DNA of 64,000 nt from Pseudomonas sp. Lineage in GTDB: Bacteria; Pseudomonadota; Gammaproteobacteria; Pseudomonadales; Pseudomonadaceae. The stretch spans positions 1-64,000 of the forward strand of contig NZ_JAGIBG010000005.1 in NCBI RefSeq assembly GCF_017744435.1, given 5' to 3'. Position 1 is the first letter of the stretch, and the number at the start of each line of letters is the position of its first letter. Made by a program: the position numbers and the translations under genes. This document shows, one piece after another, positions 38,162-47,279 of this stretch. The notes below the pieces were generated by a model. It was not told the origin of the DNA. It searched no databases and saw only the letters and a list, made by a program, of their open reading frames with translations.

Positions 38162-38689
38162 TTGAAACTGCTGATTCTCGATCGTGACGGGGTGATCAAC
38201 CAAGACTCCGACGCCTACATCAAGACGCTGGAAGAGTGGATCCCGATCCCTGGCTCGGTCGAGGCCATCGCGCAGTTGAGCAAGGCGGGCTGGACGGTGG
38301 CCGTGGCCACCAACCAGTCCGGCATCGCCCGTGGCTATTACTCGCTGGCAACCCTCGAGGCCATGCACGCGCGCCTGCGCGCGCTGGTGGCCGAGCAGGG
38401 CGGCGAGGTGGGCCACATCGTGTATTGCCCGCACGGGCCGGACGAAGGCTGCGATTGCCGCAAGCCCAAGCCTGGCATGCTGCGGGCGATCGCCGAGCAT
38501 TACCAGGTGGGCCTTGAAGGCGTCTGGTTTGTTGGTGACAGCAAAGGTGACCTGGAGGCCGCCCTGGCCGTCGGTGCACAACCCGTGTTGGTGAAAACCG
38601 GCAAGGGTGAGCGGACCCTGGAAAAAGGCGTCGCGGAAACTACACTGATTTTCGACGATCTGGCAGCCATCGCCAGAGAACTTATTTAA
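38162..38689 (+). CDS. gmhB: D-glycero-beta-D-manno-heptose 1,7-bisphosphate 7-phosphatase
   Basis: 175 residues starting at a TTG (KLLILDRDGVINQDSD). A HAD phosphatase: nucleophile in DRDGVIN, motif II in VATNQSGIARG, a structural zinc loop with CPHGPDEGCDCRKPKPG, and motif IV GDSKGDLEAA. It acts in ADP-heptose synthesis for the LPS core. It is 3 bp after glyS and followed by a hairpin terminator. Confidence 0.95.
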   Translation: MKLLILDRDGVINQDSDAYIKTLEEWIPIPGSVEAIAQLSKAGWTVAVATNQSGIARGYYSLATLEAMHARLRALVAEQGGEVGHIVYCPHGPDEGCDCRKPKPGMLRAIAEHYQVGLEGVWFVGDSKGDLEAALAVGAQPVLVKTGKGERTLEKGVAETTLIFDDLAAIARELI

Positions 38690-38694
38690 ACAAC

Positions 38695-38716
38695 AATGCG
38701 CCCTCGGGCGCATTTT
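38695..38716 (+). terminator. Terminator after gmhB
   Basis: AATGCGCCC-TC-GGGCGCATT followed by TT, 6 bp after the gmhB stop and before plsC. It probably separates or attenuates transcription into the acyltransferase gene. Confidence 0.7.
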
Positions 38717-38752
38717 CCCAGGCGGGCACGCCCCGCAACGGTACTTGCCACT

Positions 38753-39523
38753 ATGTCGATCCTGCAGGCGATCAGAATCTTTCTTTTTTACCTGCTGCTG
38801 GGCACCAGTTCGCTGCTGTGGTGCTCGCTGAGCTTCTTCGTCGCGCCGTTCTTGTCGTTCCCCAAGCGCTACAAGTTCATCAACGTGTACTGGTGCCGCT
38901 GCGCACTGTTCCTGGTGCGCACCATCCTCGGCATCAACTACAAGGTCACTGGCGCCGAGAACGTGCCGGCTGAGCCCTGCGTGATCCTGTCCAACCACCA
39001 GAGCACCTGGGAAACCTTCTTCCTTTCCCAGTACTTCTCGCCGCTGAGCCAGGTGCTCAAACGCGAGCTGCTGTATGTGCCGTTCTTTGGTTGGGCCATG
39101 GCCATGCTGCGGCCGATCGCGATCAACCGCGACAACCCCAAGGAAGCCCTGCGCCAGGTGGCCAGCAAGGGTGACGAGTTGCTGAAGCAGAAAACCTGGG
39201 TGCTGATCTTCCCGGAAGGTACCCGTGTACCGTTCGGTACCGTGGGCAAGTTCTCCCGAGGTGGTACCGCGCTGGCCGTGAACGCCGGGTTGCCAGTACT
39301 GCCGATCGCCCACAACGCTGGCAAGTTCTGGCCCAAGACGGGCTGGGGCAAGCGCTCGGGCACCATCGAGGTGGTGATCGGCAAGCCGATGTACGCCGAG
39401 GGCAGCGGACCACGGGCCATTGCCGAGCTCAACGACCGTGCTGCGGCGTGGAACGAAGCCACCCAGCGGGCCATGGGATCGCTGCCGCCAGTGGATGAAA
39501 AACCGCAGGAACAGATGGCCTGA
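38753..39523 (+). CDS. 1-acyl-sn-glycerol-3-phosphate acyltransferase
   Basis: 256 residues from the ATG at 38753 (MSILQAIRIFLFYLLLG). An N-terminal membrane helix, then PlsC-family motifs: NHQSTWET (HX4D/E, catalytic His), RPIAINRDNP, and FPEGTRVPFG. It acylates lysophosphatidic acid (or a related lysolipid) at the inner membrane. An upstream frame exists but would run through the gmhB terminator. Confidence 0.92.
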   Translation: MSILQAIRIFLFYLLLGTSSLLWCSLSFFVAPFLSFPKRYKFINVYWCRCALFLVRTILGINYKVTGAENVPAEPCVILSNHQSTWETFFLSQYFSPLSQVLKRELLYVPFFGWAMAMLRPIAINRDNPKEALRQVASKGDELLKQKTWVLIFPEGTRVPFGTVGKFSRGGTALAVNAGLPVLPIAHNAGKFWPKTGWGKRSGTIEVVIGKPMYAEGSGPRAIAELNDRAAAWNEATQRAMGSLPPVDEKPQEQMA

Positions 39524-39655
39524 CCATCTGTGGATAACTTGTGAACAGTTTTTTCTTGAAGCGCCCAGATACGAAGCTAAGTGTATGAATTAGCTGTTTA
39601 TTTCTTGGTGTTACATTTTTCTGAAAAACGTGCATAAGTTTTTTCGAGGCATAAG
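39524..39655. other. AT-rich intergenic segment with DnaA-box-like sites
   Basis: Between convergent plsC and the transporter gene. It is AT-rich and holds an exact TGTGGATAA (39529-39537) and a related CGTGCATAAG (about 39629-39638). No gene or promoter could be assigned. Confidence 0.45.
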
Positions 39656-39684
39656 AAAACCGGCTTTTACAGCCGGTTTTTTTA
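39656..39684 (+). terminator. Bidirectional terminator
   Basis: AAAACCGGC-TTTTACA-GCCGGTTTTTTT: a 7-bp stem with an A-tract on one side and a T-tract on the other, able to end both plsC and the convergent transporter transcript. Confidence 0.85.
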
Positions 39685-39700
39685 TGGCGTGGTGATAGCG

Positions 39701-41320
39701 TCAGACCTTGTCGATATCCACGTCCTTGGTTTCTTTCAGGCAGAAGATTCCCACCACCAGGCTGATGCCGGTCACCAGCACCGGGTACCACAGGCCGTAG
39801 AAGATATCCCCGGTATACACCACCAGCGCGAACGACACGGTTGGCAGGAAGCCGCCGAACCAGCCATTGCCGATGTGGTAGGGCAGCGACATCGAGGTGT
39901 AGCGGATTCGGGTCGGGAACAGCTCGACCATCACCGCCGCCAGCGGCCCGTAGGTCATGGTCGCAATCAGGATCATGGCCACGATCAGCACCACCACCAT
40001 CACCTGGTTGACCTGCCCCGGTTCGGCCTTGGCCGGGTAGCCCGCCTGATTGATCGCCGTGCGCATGGCCGTTTCATCGAAGCCGTTGATGGTCTTGTCG
40101 CCAATGTTCACCACCACTTCACTGCCGGCCACGCTCACCGAACTGTACGGCAGGCCCTGCTTGACCAGGAAGGTCTTGACCTTGTCACACGGGCTGTCGA
40201 AACGCGCCTTGCCAACCGGGTCGAACTGGAAGGTACAGCCTTGTGGGTCGGCCGTGACCACGATCGGCGCCTGACGGCTGGCCGCGTCGATCTGCGGGTT
40301 GGCGTAATGGCTCAGGGCCTTGAACAGCGGGAAGTACAGCACGGTGGCCAGCAGCAGGCCGAGCATCAGGATCGGCTTGCGGCCGATACGGTCGGACAGC
40401 CACCCGAAGAACACGAAGAATGGCGCACCGATGACCACGCTGATGATCAGCAAGGTGTTGGCCTGGGCCGGGTCCATCTTGAGCATCTGGGTCATGAAGA
40501 ACAGCACGTAGAACTGCGCCGTGTAGAAGGTCACGGCTTGCCCGGCGTTGATGCTGAACAGCGCCGTAAGCACGACCTTGAGGTTGGGCCAGGAGGTGAA
40601 CGACTCGCGGATCGGTGACTTGCTGACCTTGCCCTGGGCCTTCATTTTCACGAAGGCCGGCGACTCGTGCATGCTCATGCGGATCCAGGTGGAGATCGCC
40701 AGCAAGATGATCGACAGCAGAAACGGCAAGCGCCAGCCCCAGGTTTCGAACTGGTCACCACTGATGTAGCGGCTGCCCAGTACCACCAGCAATGACAGCA
40801 GCAGGCCCAGGGTCGCAGTGGACTGGATGAAACCGGTGTGGAAGCCACGCTTGCCAGGCGGTGCGTGCTCGGCCACGTAAGTGGCGGCACCACCGTATTC
40901 ACCCCCCAGTGCCAACCCCTGGAGCATGCGCAGGATCACCAGGATGATCGGTGCCGCGATGCCGATGCTGGCGTAGGTGGGCAGCAGGCCGACGGCGAAC
41001 GTCGACAGGCCCATCAGGACGATGGTCACCAGAAAGGTGTACTTGCGCCCGATCATGTCACCCAGGCGACCGAACACCAGCGCACCGAACGGCCGCACCA
41101 GGAAGCCGGCGGCAAAGGCCATGAGGGCGAAGATGAACGCCGTGGTGTCATTCACCCCGGCGAAGAACTGCTTGCTGATGACTGCGGCCAGCGCCCCATA
41201 GAGAAAAAAGTCATACCACTCGAACACCGTCCCGAGGGAAGACGCGAAAATGATCTTGCGTTCTTCACGACGGCTGGAGGTGCTCGCCGCTGCACCCTGC
41301 TCTTGGATGTAATCCGACAT
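39701..41320 (-). CDS. MFS transporter, metabolite:H+ symporter (MHS) family
   Basis: 539 residues from the ATG at 41320. Twelve-helix MFS protein with the MHS signatures GTVFEWYDFFLYG at the N-terminus, FGRLGDMIGRKYTF (motif A) and LQGLALGGEYGGAATYVAEH. About residues 337-438, between predicted helices 8 and 9 or 9 and 10, a ~100-residue polar loop is inserted, with two cysteines (362, 378) and Val/Ile strands. Relatives carry shikimate, proline/betaine or citrate; the substrate here is unknown. It is next to, and on the same strand as, the GMC oxidoreductase, so uptake of that enzyme's substrate is possible. Confidence 0.88.
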   Translation of the reverse strand: MSDYIQEQGAAASTSSRREERKIIFASSLGTVFEWYDFFLYGALAAVISKQFFAGVNDTTAFIFALMAFAAGFLVRPFGALVFGRLGDMIGRKYTFLVTIVLMGLSTFAVGLLPTYASIGIAAPIILVILRMLQGLALGGEYGGAATYVAEHAPPGKRGFHTGFIQSTATLGLLLSLLVVLGSRYISGDQFETWGWRLPFLLSIILLAISTWIRMSMHESPAFVKMKAQGKVSKSPIRESFTSWPNLKVVLTALFSINAGQAVTFYTAQFYVLFFMTQMLKMDPAQANTLLIISVVIGAPFFVFFGWLSDRIGRKPILMLGLLLATVLYFPLFKALSHYANPQIDAASRQAPIVVTADPQGCTFQFDPVGKARFDSPCDKVKTFLVKQGLPYSSVSVAGSEVVVNIGDKTINGFDETAMRTAINQAGYPAKAEPGQVNQVMVVVLIVAMILIATMTYGPLAAVMVELFPTRIRYTSMSLPYHIGNGWFGGFLPTVSFALVVYTGDIFYGLWYPVLVTGISLVVGIFCLKETKDVDIDKV

Positions 41321-41417
41321 CGTTGCTGTCCTCGGCCCGCAGGCCACAGTGATTATTCTTGTTGTTCCACTGTCGGCAGCTTGTGACCGCGAGCTGCCGG
41401 TGTTGCACGCTCCCGGG

Positions 41418-43064
41418 TCAGGGGGTCGGTACTGCGTCTTCGTTCAGGTAGGTCTGGGTTGCGGCTCCTTTGAGGATCAGCTGCGCCGCCTTCTCGGCGA
41501 TCATCAGGGTGGGGGAACAGGTATTGCCGGAAGTGATCTGCGGCATGATCGAGGCATCGGCCACACGCAAGCCAGGGATGCCGTGCACGCGCAGCTGGTT
41601 ATCCACAACGTCCAGCTCGCCGTTGCCCATGCGGCAGGTGCCGACCGGGTGGAAGATGGTGGTGCCGATCTTGCCGGCCGCGTCGAACAGTTCCTCCTCG
41701 GTTTGCAGGGACGGGCCTGGCAGATATTCCTGAGGATCGAAAGCGGCGAGGGCAGGGGCCTGGACGATGCGCCGGGTCAGGCGGATGGCATCGGCGGCAA
41801 CGCGCAGGTCCAGTGGGTCGCTCAAGTAGTTGGGATCGATCAGCGGCGTACTGTTCATGTTCGCACTGCGAATATCGATGCGCCCACGGCTGGCCGGGCG
41901 CAGGTTGCACACCGAGGCAGTGAAGGCCGGGAACGAGTGCAGCGGCTCGCCGAAGCGCTCCAGTGACAACGGCTGCACGTGATACTGCAGGTTAGGTGTG
42001 GCCTGCTCCGGGCTTGACCGCACGAAGGCACCCAGCTGGCTCGGCGCCATGGCCAGCGGGCCACTGCGATCGTAGAGATAGCGCAGGCCCATGCCCAGCT
42101 TGCCCCACAGGCTGTTGGCCATCTGGTTGAGGGTGCGGGTGTTGCGGATCTGGTAGATCAGCCGCAGTTGCAGGTGATCCTGCAGGTTGCCGCCGACGCC
42201 AGGCATGTCGTGGCGCACACCGATGCCCAGGCTTTCGAGCAGCTTGCGCGGGCCGATGCCCGAGCGCTGGAGGATGCCGGGCGAACCCACGGCGCCAGCA
42301 CAGAGGATGATCTCGCGACGCGCAGCAAACTCGTGCCAGGCGCCTTGCCACTGCGCCTTGACCGCACGGGCACGGGTGTTGTTCAACAGCACCTGGTCAA
42401 CCTGCACGCCGGTCAGCACGGTGAGGTTGGGACGGTCCTTGATCGGCCGGAGAAAGGCCTTGGAGGCGTTCCAGCGCACACCGCTGCGCTGATTGACCTG
42501 AAAGTATCCACAGCCCTGGTTGTCGCCGGTATTGAAGTCCTCGACCTTGCCGATGCCACTCTGTTCGGCGGCGTCACGGAAGGCATCGAGGATCGGCCAG
42601 CTGTAGCGCTGGCGCTCGACCCGCCATTCACCCTCACCGCCATGGTGCTCGCTGGCGCCGGCAAAGTGGTTCTCACTGGCCTTGAACAACGGCAGCACGT
42701 CCTTCCAGGCCCAGCCTTCGTTGCCTTGCTCGGCCCAATGGTCGTAATCGGCGGCCTGGCCACGCATGTAGATCATGCCATTGATGGACGAACAACCACC
42801 GAGCACCTTGCCCCGTGGATATCCCAAGGCGCGACCGAGCAGGCCGGGCTGTGCTTCGGTCTTGAAGCACCAGTCGGTGCGGGGGTTGCCGATGCAGTAG
42901 AGGTAACCGACGGGGATGTGAATCCAGGGATAGTTGTCGCGGCCACCGGCTTCGAGCAGCAGGACGCGGCAGGAAGGGTCGGCGGACAAACGATTGGCCA
43001 GCAGGCAGCCGGCGGGACCAGCGCCTACGACCACGTAGTCGAAGACAGAATCGGCTGATGGCAT
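41418..43064 (-). CDS. GMC family FAD-dependent oxidoreductase
   Basis: 548 residues. FAD-binding start YVVVGAGPAGCLLANRL, the GMC signature YPRGKVLGGCSSINGMIY, and the C-terminal catalytic region HPVGTCRMG with the active-site His, then GNTCSPTLMIAEKAA. It is closest in style to choline/alcohol dehydrogenases; the substrate is unknown. The ATG at 43064 (MPSADSVFDYV) is chosen. It is divergent from a LysR gene and upstream of an MHS transporter, a probable small catabolic unit. Confidence 0.92.
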   Translation of the reverse strand: MPSADSVFDYVVVGAGPAGCLLANRLSADPSCRVLLLEAGGRDNYPWIHIPVGYLYCIGNPRTDWCFKTEAQPGLLGRALGYPRGKVLGGCSSINGMIYMRGQAADYDHWAEQGNEGWAWKDVLPLFKASENHFAGASEHHGGEGEWRVERQRYSWPILDAFRDAAEQSGIGKVEDFNTGDNQGCGYFQVNQRSGVRWNASKAFLRPIKDRPNLTVLTGVQVDQVLLNNTRARAVKAQWQGAWHEFAARREIILCAGAVGSPGILQRSGIGPRKLLESLGIGVRHDMPGVGGNLQDHLQLRLIYQIRNTRTLNQMANSLWGKLGMGLRYLYDRSGPLAMAPSQLGAFVRSSPEQATPNLQYHVQPLSLERFGEPLHSFPAFTASVCNLRPASRGRIDIRSANMNSTPLIDPNYLSDPLDLRVAADAIRLTRRIVQAPALAAFDPQEYLPGPSLQTEEELFDAAGKIGTTIFHPVGTCRMGNGELDVVDNQLRVHGIPGLRVADASIMPQITSGNTCSPTLMIAEKAAQLILKGAATQTYLNEDAVPTP

Positions 43065-43183
43065 GTGCAACCTCGCGCCTGATTATTATTCTTGTCCCGA
43101 TCCATCTTAGTGAGTAATTTCGCCAAGGAAACACGAGATTTCACGCAGCCGTTGTGCGTTTTAGCACAGCCCTAAGGATCAAC

Positions 43184-44071
43184 ATGTTCGACTGGAACGA
43201 TCTGCGGTTTTTCCTCGAGTTGCAGCGCAGTGGCCGCCTGCTCAGCGCGGCCAAGCGCCTCAATACCACCCACAGCACGGTCGCCCGGCATATCGAAAGC
43301 ATCGAGAAGAGCCTGGGCACGCCACTGTTCGTGCAGCACGCCCAGGGCTATGAACTGACCCCGTCGGGCCAGGCGCTGCTCAAGCACGCCGAAGCCATGG
43401 AGAACGTTGCCCTGTTGGCGCAGGAAGAAATCACCCAGGCCATCACCCCGCTGGGCAAGATTCGCCTGGGCGTCACCGAAGGCATCGGCATCATGTTCTT
43501 CACCCCGCGCATGAGCGAGCTGTTCGCCCGCTATCCGGGGTTGGAGGTGGAACTGGTGGCGGTACCGCGCTTCGTCAGCATCCTCAACCGTGAAGCAGAG
43601 ATCAGCATTCACCTGGAGCGGCCCAACGCCGACCTGCTGATCACCCGCAAGCTCACCGACTACCGCCTGGCGCTGTACGCCAGCCAGGACTACCTGGACC
43701 GGGCGCCGCCCCTGCGCAACCGCGAGGACCTGGCCCGGCACAGCTGGATCGGCTACGTCGATGACCTGCTGTTCAGTCAGGAGCTGCTGTTTCTCAACAG
43801 CTTCTGCCGCGCACCGAACGTGGCCTTCCGCAGTACCAGTGTGATCGCCCAGCAAACCGCCGCACGCGCAGGGCTGGGCATCGCCGTGCTGCCCAACTAC
43901 ATGGCTCGCCATGACCCGACACTGGTGCGCGTGCTGCCCAGCGAGACCATCCAGCGCAGCTACTGGATCTGTACCCGCCGCGAGTTGCACAAGTCGGTGC
44001 GCCTGCGGGTGGTGTGGGACTACCTGCTGGCGCTGTGCGCGGCGGAACAGGACGAGCTGCTAGCCGAATAG
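43184..44071 (+). CDS. LysR family transcriptional regulator
   Basis: 295 residues from the ATG at 43184 (AAGGA six bases upstream). N-terminal HTH FFLELQRSGRLLSAAKRLNTTHSTVARHIES and a LysR substrate domain. Divergent from the GMC oxidoreductase across 119 bp, so regulation of that gene and perhaps the transporter is likely. Its 3' end overlaps the convergent TauE gene by 12 bp. Confidence 0.9.
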   Translation: MFDWNDLRFFLELQRSGRLLSAAKRLNTTHSTVARHIESIEKSLGTPLFVQHAQGYELTPSGQALLKHAEAMENVALLAQEEITQAITPLGKIRLGVTEGIGIMFFTPRMSELFARYPGLEVELVAVPRFVSILNREAEISIHLERPNADLLITRKLTDYRLALYASQDYLDRAPPLRNREDLARHSWIGYVDDLLFSQELLFLNSFCRAPNVAFRSTSVIAQQTAARAGLGIAVLPNYMARHDPTLVRVLPSETIQRSYWICTRRELHKSVRLRVVWDYLLALCAAEQDELLAE

Positions 44072-44878
44072 CGCCTTGCCAGCCAGCAGCACGGCCGCCA
44101 GCCAACCGGCGACAGCGAACATCTGCTGCAGGCGAGGCCCGGCGATCTTTGCCGCCAGTGGTCGGGCCAGCAACAGGCCGATCACCGCGCCGATGGCAAA
44201 GGGTGCGCCAATCCGCCAGTGCATCACACCGGCCAGGCTGGCGCTGACTACGCTCCCCGTGGAAACCAGCGCGATGACGGCCAGGGAGGTCGAGACGATG
44301 CTCTTCATGCGCAGGTTGGTGTAGCGGTTCAAGGCGGGGATGATTACAAAGCCGCCGCCGACCCCCAGCAAGCCGGAGAGCAAGCCAGACATGGCCCCGG
44401 TAAACGCCAGGGCGCGTGCGCAGGGTAGCGTCCAGCGCAAGCGCCCCTGCAATGGGTTCAGCACGCAGGGCTCGATGTAGCGATGGGCTTCGCTGCCTTC
44501 GCCACGCAGCTCTTTGGCCGCCTTGCGCCAGATGCGCAGGCAGGCATAGATCAGCACGGCAGCGAACACCAGCGCCAAGGGTGTATTGGGCAAGCGGTGC
44601 GCCAGCATCAGGCCGAACGGTGCCGCTGCGATACCGATCAAGGCGATGAAGAGGGCGGCGCGATAACGCACCAGCCCTTCACGCAAGCCGAGTACCGCAC
44701 CCACCGCCGCCGCAAGCCCCACGGCGAGCAGCCCGATAGGTGCCGCTTCGACCATCGACAGGCCCAGCCCGAACACCAGCAGCGGCACCGCCAGGATGCC
44801 ACCACCGGCGCCGGTCAGCGCCAGCACCGCACCGATGATCGCGCCCAGGCCAGCGCCCAGCAGTTGATGTTCGATCAC
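44060..44878 (-). CDS. TauE/SafE family sulfite/organosulfonate exporter
   Basis: 272 residues from a GTG at 44878 overlapping the previous stop (GTGA). An eight-helix membrane protein with the repeated family motif (GAIIGAVLALTGAGGGILAVPLL near the N-terminus, MSGLLSGLLGVGGGFVIIPAL in the second half; each is only a landmark here). Third gene of the persulfide dioxygenase-SQR operon, so export of sulfite or thiosulfate produced by that pathway is the likely role. Confidence 0.9.
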   Translation of the reverse strand: MIEHQLLGAGLGAIIGAVLALTGAGGGILAVPLLVFGLGLSMVEAAPIGLLAVGLAAAVGAVLGLREGLVRYRAALFIALIGIAAAPFGLMLAHRLPNTPLALVFAAVLIYACLRIWRKAAKELRGEGSEAHRYIEPCVLNPLQGRLRWTLPCARALAFTGAMSGLLSGLLGVGGGFVIIPALNRYTNLRMKSIVSTSLAVIALVSTGSVVSASLAGVMHWRIGAPFAIGAVIGLLLARPLAAKIAGPRLQQMFAVAGWLAAVLLAGKALFG

Positions 44879-46131
44879 TGTGCGGCCTCGGTGACCAGCG
44901 GTTGCGGGCGCGCCAGCCACTCACGGCCTTTGAGCATTCCCTGCCAGTACAACGGCGGTAGCACCCGTGCCTTGAGCAGCCAGGCCAGGCGTGTCGGCTG
45001 GCGCCCATCGAGCAGCCAGCGAGGGAAGCTTGGTGCGACCTTGCCGCCATAGGTGAATTCGGCCAGGACGATCTTGCCGCGCTCGACGGTCAGCGGGCAG
45101 GAGCCATAGCCGTCGTATTGGGCCAGGGTAGGAAGGCGGCCCAGCGCTACCAGCACATTGTTGGCGACCACTGGCGCCTGCTTGCGCGCAGCCGCAGCAG
45201 TCTTGGCATTGCTGGTGTTGGCCACATCGCCCAGTGCGTGGACGTTGCCGAACTGACGGTGGCGCAAGGTATGCGGATCGACGTCGACCCAGCCGGCGGC
45301 ATCGGCCAAGGGGCTCTGGCGGATGAAGTCCGGAGCAACCTGCGGCGGCACCACGTGCAACATATCGAAGGCTTCGGTACGGGTTTCACTGCTGCCGTCG
45401 GGTAGCGTACGCACGAAGGTGGCACGCTGGTTGGGCCCATCCACGGCCACCAGGCGATGGCTGTAATTGAGGTTCACACCGTACTTGTCGATGTAGGCCA
45501 TCAAGGCTGGCACATAGTCGGGAACGCCGAACAGCACGGCACCGGCATTGAAGAAACTGGCTTTCACATCGCCCAGCCGACCACTGCGCAGCCAATGGTC
45601 ACACGACAGGTACAGTGCCTTTTGTGGCGCGCCAGCGCACTTGATCGGCATCGGCGGCTGGGTGAACAGGGCACGCCCTTGCTTGAGCGTTTGCACCAGC
45701 TCCCAAGTGTAAGGTGCCAGGTCGTAGCGGTAGTTGGAGGTGACACCGTTGCGGCCAAGGGTTTCGCTGAGCCCGTCGATCGCGTCCCAGTCGAGCTTGA
45801 GGCCGGGGCAGACCACCAGCTGTTCATAACTGATGGCGCGGCCTCCCTCCAGGGTCACCAGCTGGGCAGACGGGTCGAAGCCCTGGACGCGCGCCTTGAT
45901 CCAGCGCACGCCGCGCGGGATGGCCGAGGCCATGGTGCGGGCGGTACTCGGCGCACTGAAGACGCCGGCGCCGACCATGGTCCAGCCTGGCTGGTAGTAG
46001 TGCACCTCGGCAGGGTCGATCAGGGCGATGTCCAGTGACGGGTCACGGGCGATCAGGCTGGAAGCAGTGGCGATACCGGCGGCACCGGCACCGACGATGA
46101 CCACCTTGTGGTGGTCGGCATTGGCAGGCAT
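44875..46131 (-). CDS. Sulfide:quinone oxidoreductase-like flavoprotein
   Basis: 418 residues from the ATG at 46131. N-terminal FAD loop KVVIVGAGAAGIATASSLIARDP, substrate-side segment YYQPGWTMVGAGV, a conserved Cys in QLVVCPGLKLDWD and a second in PIKCAGAPQKALYLSCD, the pattern of the type II SQR group. It oxidises sulfide to persulfide/polysulfide and feeds electrons to quinone at the inner membrane. Located 40 bp after the persulfide dioxygenase gene and overlapping the exporter gene. Confidence 0.9.
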   Translation of the reverse strand: MPANADHHKVVIVGAGAAGIATASSLIARDPSLDIALIDPAEVHYYQPGWTMVGAGVFSAPSTARTMASAIPRGVRWIKARVQGFDPSAQLVTLEGGRAISYEQLVVCPGLKLDWDAIDGLSETLGRNGVTSNYRYDLAPYTWELVQTLKQGRALFTQPPMPIKCAGAPQKALYLSCDHWLRSGRLGDVKASFFNAGAVLFGVPDYVPALMAYIDKYGVNLNYSHRLVAVDGPNQRATFVRTLPDGSSETRTEAFDMLHVVPPQVAPDFIRQSPLADAAGWVDVDPHTLRHRQFGNVHALGDVANTSNAKTAAAARKQAPVVANNVLVALGRLPTLAQYDGYGSCPLTVERGKIVLAEFTYGGKVAPSFPRWLLDGRQPTRLAWLLKARVLPPLYWQGMLKGREWLARPQPLVTEAAQ

Positions 46132-46171
46132 GGCAGTCAATCCTGGAATTTCTGGTAATGGGGCAGGGAAG

Positions 46172-47056
46172 TCAAAGCTTGTTCAGCGGGATCTTCAGGT
46201 AGCTCACGCCGTTTTCCTCAGGCTCCGGGAGCTGGCCGCTGCGCATGTTCACCTGCACCGATGGCAGGATCAGCACGGGCATGTCGAGGGTCTTGTCGCG
46301 GGCTTCGCGCATGGCCACGAAGCTGTCCTCGTCGATACCTTGGTGGATGTGGATATTGCTGGCGCGCTGCTCGGCCACCGTGGTGACGTACTGCATCTCG
46401 CGCCCGCCTGGCAGGTAGTCGTGGCACATGAACAACTGGGTCTGGTCGGGGAATGCCAGCAACCGGCGGATCGAGCGGTACAGCGTCCGGGCATCGGCGC
46501 CGGGGAAGTCGCAGCGGGCGGTGCCGTAGTCAGGCATGAACAGGGTATCGCCGACGAACACCGCGGTCTCACCAGCGTCCACCACCATGTAACTGATGCA
46601 CGCCGGCGTATGCCCTGGGGTATGCAGTGCACGGGCATGCAGGTTGCCGATGCGGAAACCTTCTTCGTCTTCGAACAGCACATCGAACTGGCTGCCATCG
46701 CGGGCGAAGCCAGGCTCGGCGTTGAACAGCGTGCCAAAGACTTTCTGCACCTGGGTAATGTGTGCACCGATGGCGGTATGGCCGCCGAGCTTGCCCTTGA
46801 GATAAGCCGCCGCCGAGAGGTGGTCGGCGTGTACATGGGTTTCCAGCACCCATTGCACGTTGGCCTTGAGTTCGGTCACACGTTCGATCAGGCGATCCGC
46901 CGAAGCGGTGCAGGTGCGCCCGGACTTGGGGTCGTAGTCCAGCACGCTGTCGATCAGCGCGCACTGAAGGGTTTCACGATCCATGACCAGGTAGCTGATG
47001 GTCGAGGTCGCCTTGTCATAGAAGGCGTCCACGTGAAGGTTGTTGCCGATGATCAT
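46172..47056 (-). CDS. MBL-fold persulfide dioxygenase (ETHE1/Blh-like)
   Basis: 294 residues from the ATG at 47056 (GGAG eight bases before). Metallo-beta-lactamase fold: THVHADHLSAA carries the HXHXDH motif, HTPGHTPACISY the next His, GDTLFMPDYGTARCDFPGAD the bridging Asp, and FMCHDYLPGG the last His. The TARCDFPG block is typical of the persulfide dioxygenase branch. It oxidises glutathione persulfide to sulfite. First gene of the pdo-sqr-tauE operon and divergent from the FisR-like activator. Confidence 0.92.
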   Translation of the reverse strand: MIIGNNLHVDAFYDKATSTISYLVMDRETLQCALIDSVLDYDPKSGRTCTASADRLIERVTELKANVQWVLETHVHADHLSAAAYLKGKLGGHTAIGAHITQVQKVFGTLFNAEPGFARDGSQFDVLFEDEEGFRIGNLHARALHTPGHTPACISYMVVDAGETAVFVGDTLFMPDYGTARCDFPGADARTLYRSIRRLLAFPDQTQLFMCHDYLPGGREMQYVTTVAEQRASNIHIHQGIDEDSFVAMREARDKTLDMPVLILPSVQVNMRSGQLPEPEENGVSYLKIPLNKL

Positions 47057-47114
47057 CACGTTCTCCAAATTATCTGCCTCGCCTTGTACAGGCGTAGGCA
47101 GTGGGTGGAGGTTT

Positions 47115-47130
47115 ATCAAGATGCATGCCA
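47115..47130 (-). promoter_or_regulatory. Candidate sigma-54 promoter of the pdo-sqr-tauE operon
   Basis: On the minus strand TGGCATGCATCTTGAT resembles the -24/-12 consensus TGGCACG-N4-TTGC. The GG at -24 is intact and the spacing is right, but the -12 pair is GA rather than GC. It lies about 60 bp upstream of the dioxygenase start codon, between that gene and the repeated activator sites. Confidence 0.55.
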
Positions 47131-47190
47131 GGCATTTTTCTACATCCGGCCCAATGAACAGGGGCCCTCGATCACAGTGGTAAGCGCCAG

Positions 47191-47240
47191 TGGCAGTGGC
47201 TTTGGCAGTCGACTGTCAGCCAATGGCAGTGTTTGGCAGT
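47191..47240. promoter_or_regulatory. Repeated TGGCAGT sites, candidate FisR upstream activating sequence
   Basis: TGGCAGT occurs four times (47191, 47203, 47224, 47234). The copy at 47203 forms a near-perfect 16-bp palindrome with ACTGTCA (TGGCAGTC/GACTGTCA, one mismatch). The cluster is 60-110 bp upstream of the candidate sigma-54 promoter, where enhancer-binding proteins normally sit. Confidence 0.6.
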
Positions 47241-47279
47241 CCTTGTTACCCTGCGCCAGGTTATCCAATCGGTGTCGTC

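Noticed and set aside
36020..39313. A 1097-codon open frame on the strand opposite glyQ-glyS-gmhB-plsC
   Set aside because: It is antisense to four well-identified genes; long antisense frames are normal in high-GC coding DNA, and the translation is low-complexity with no domain.
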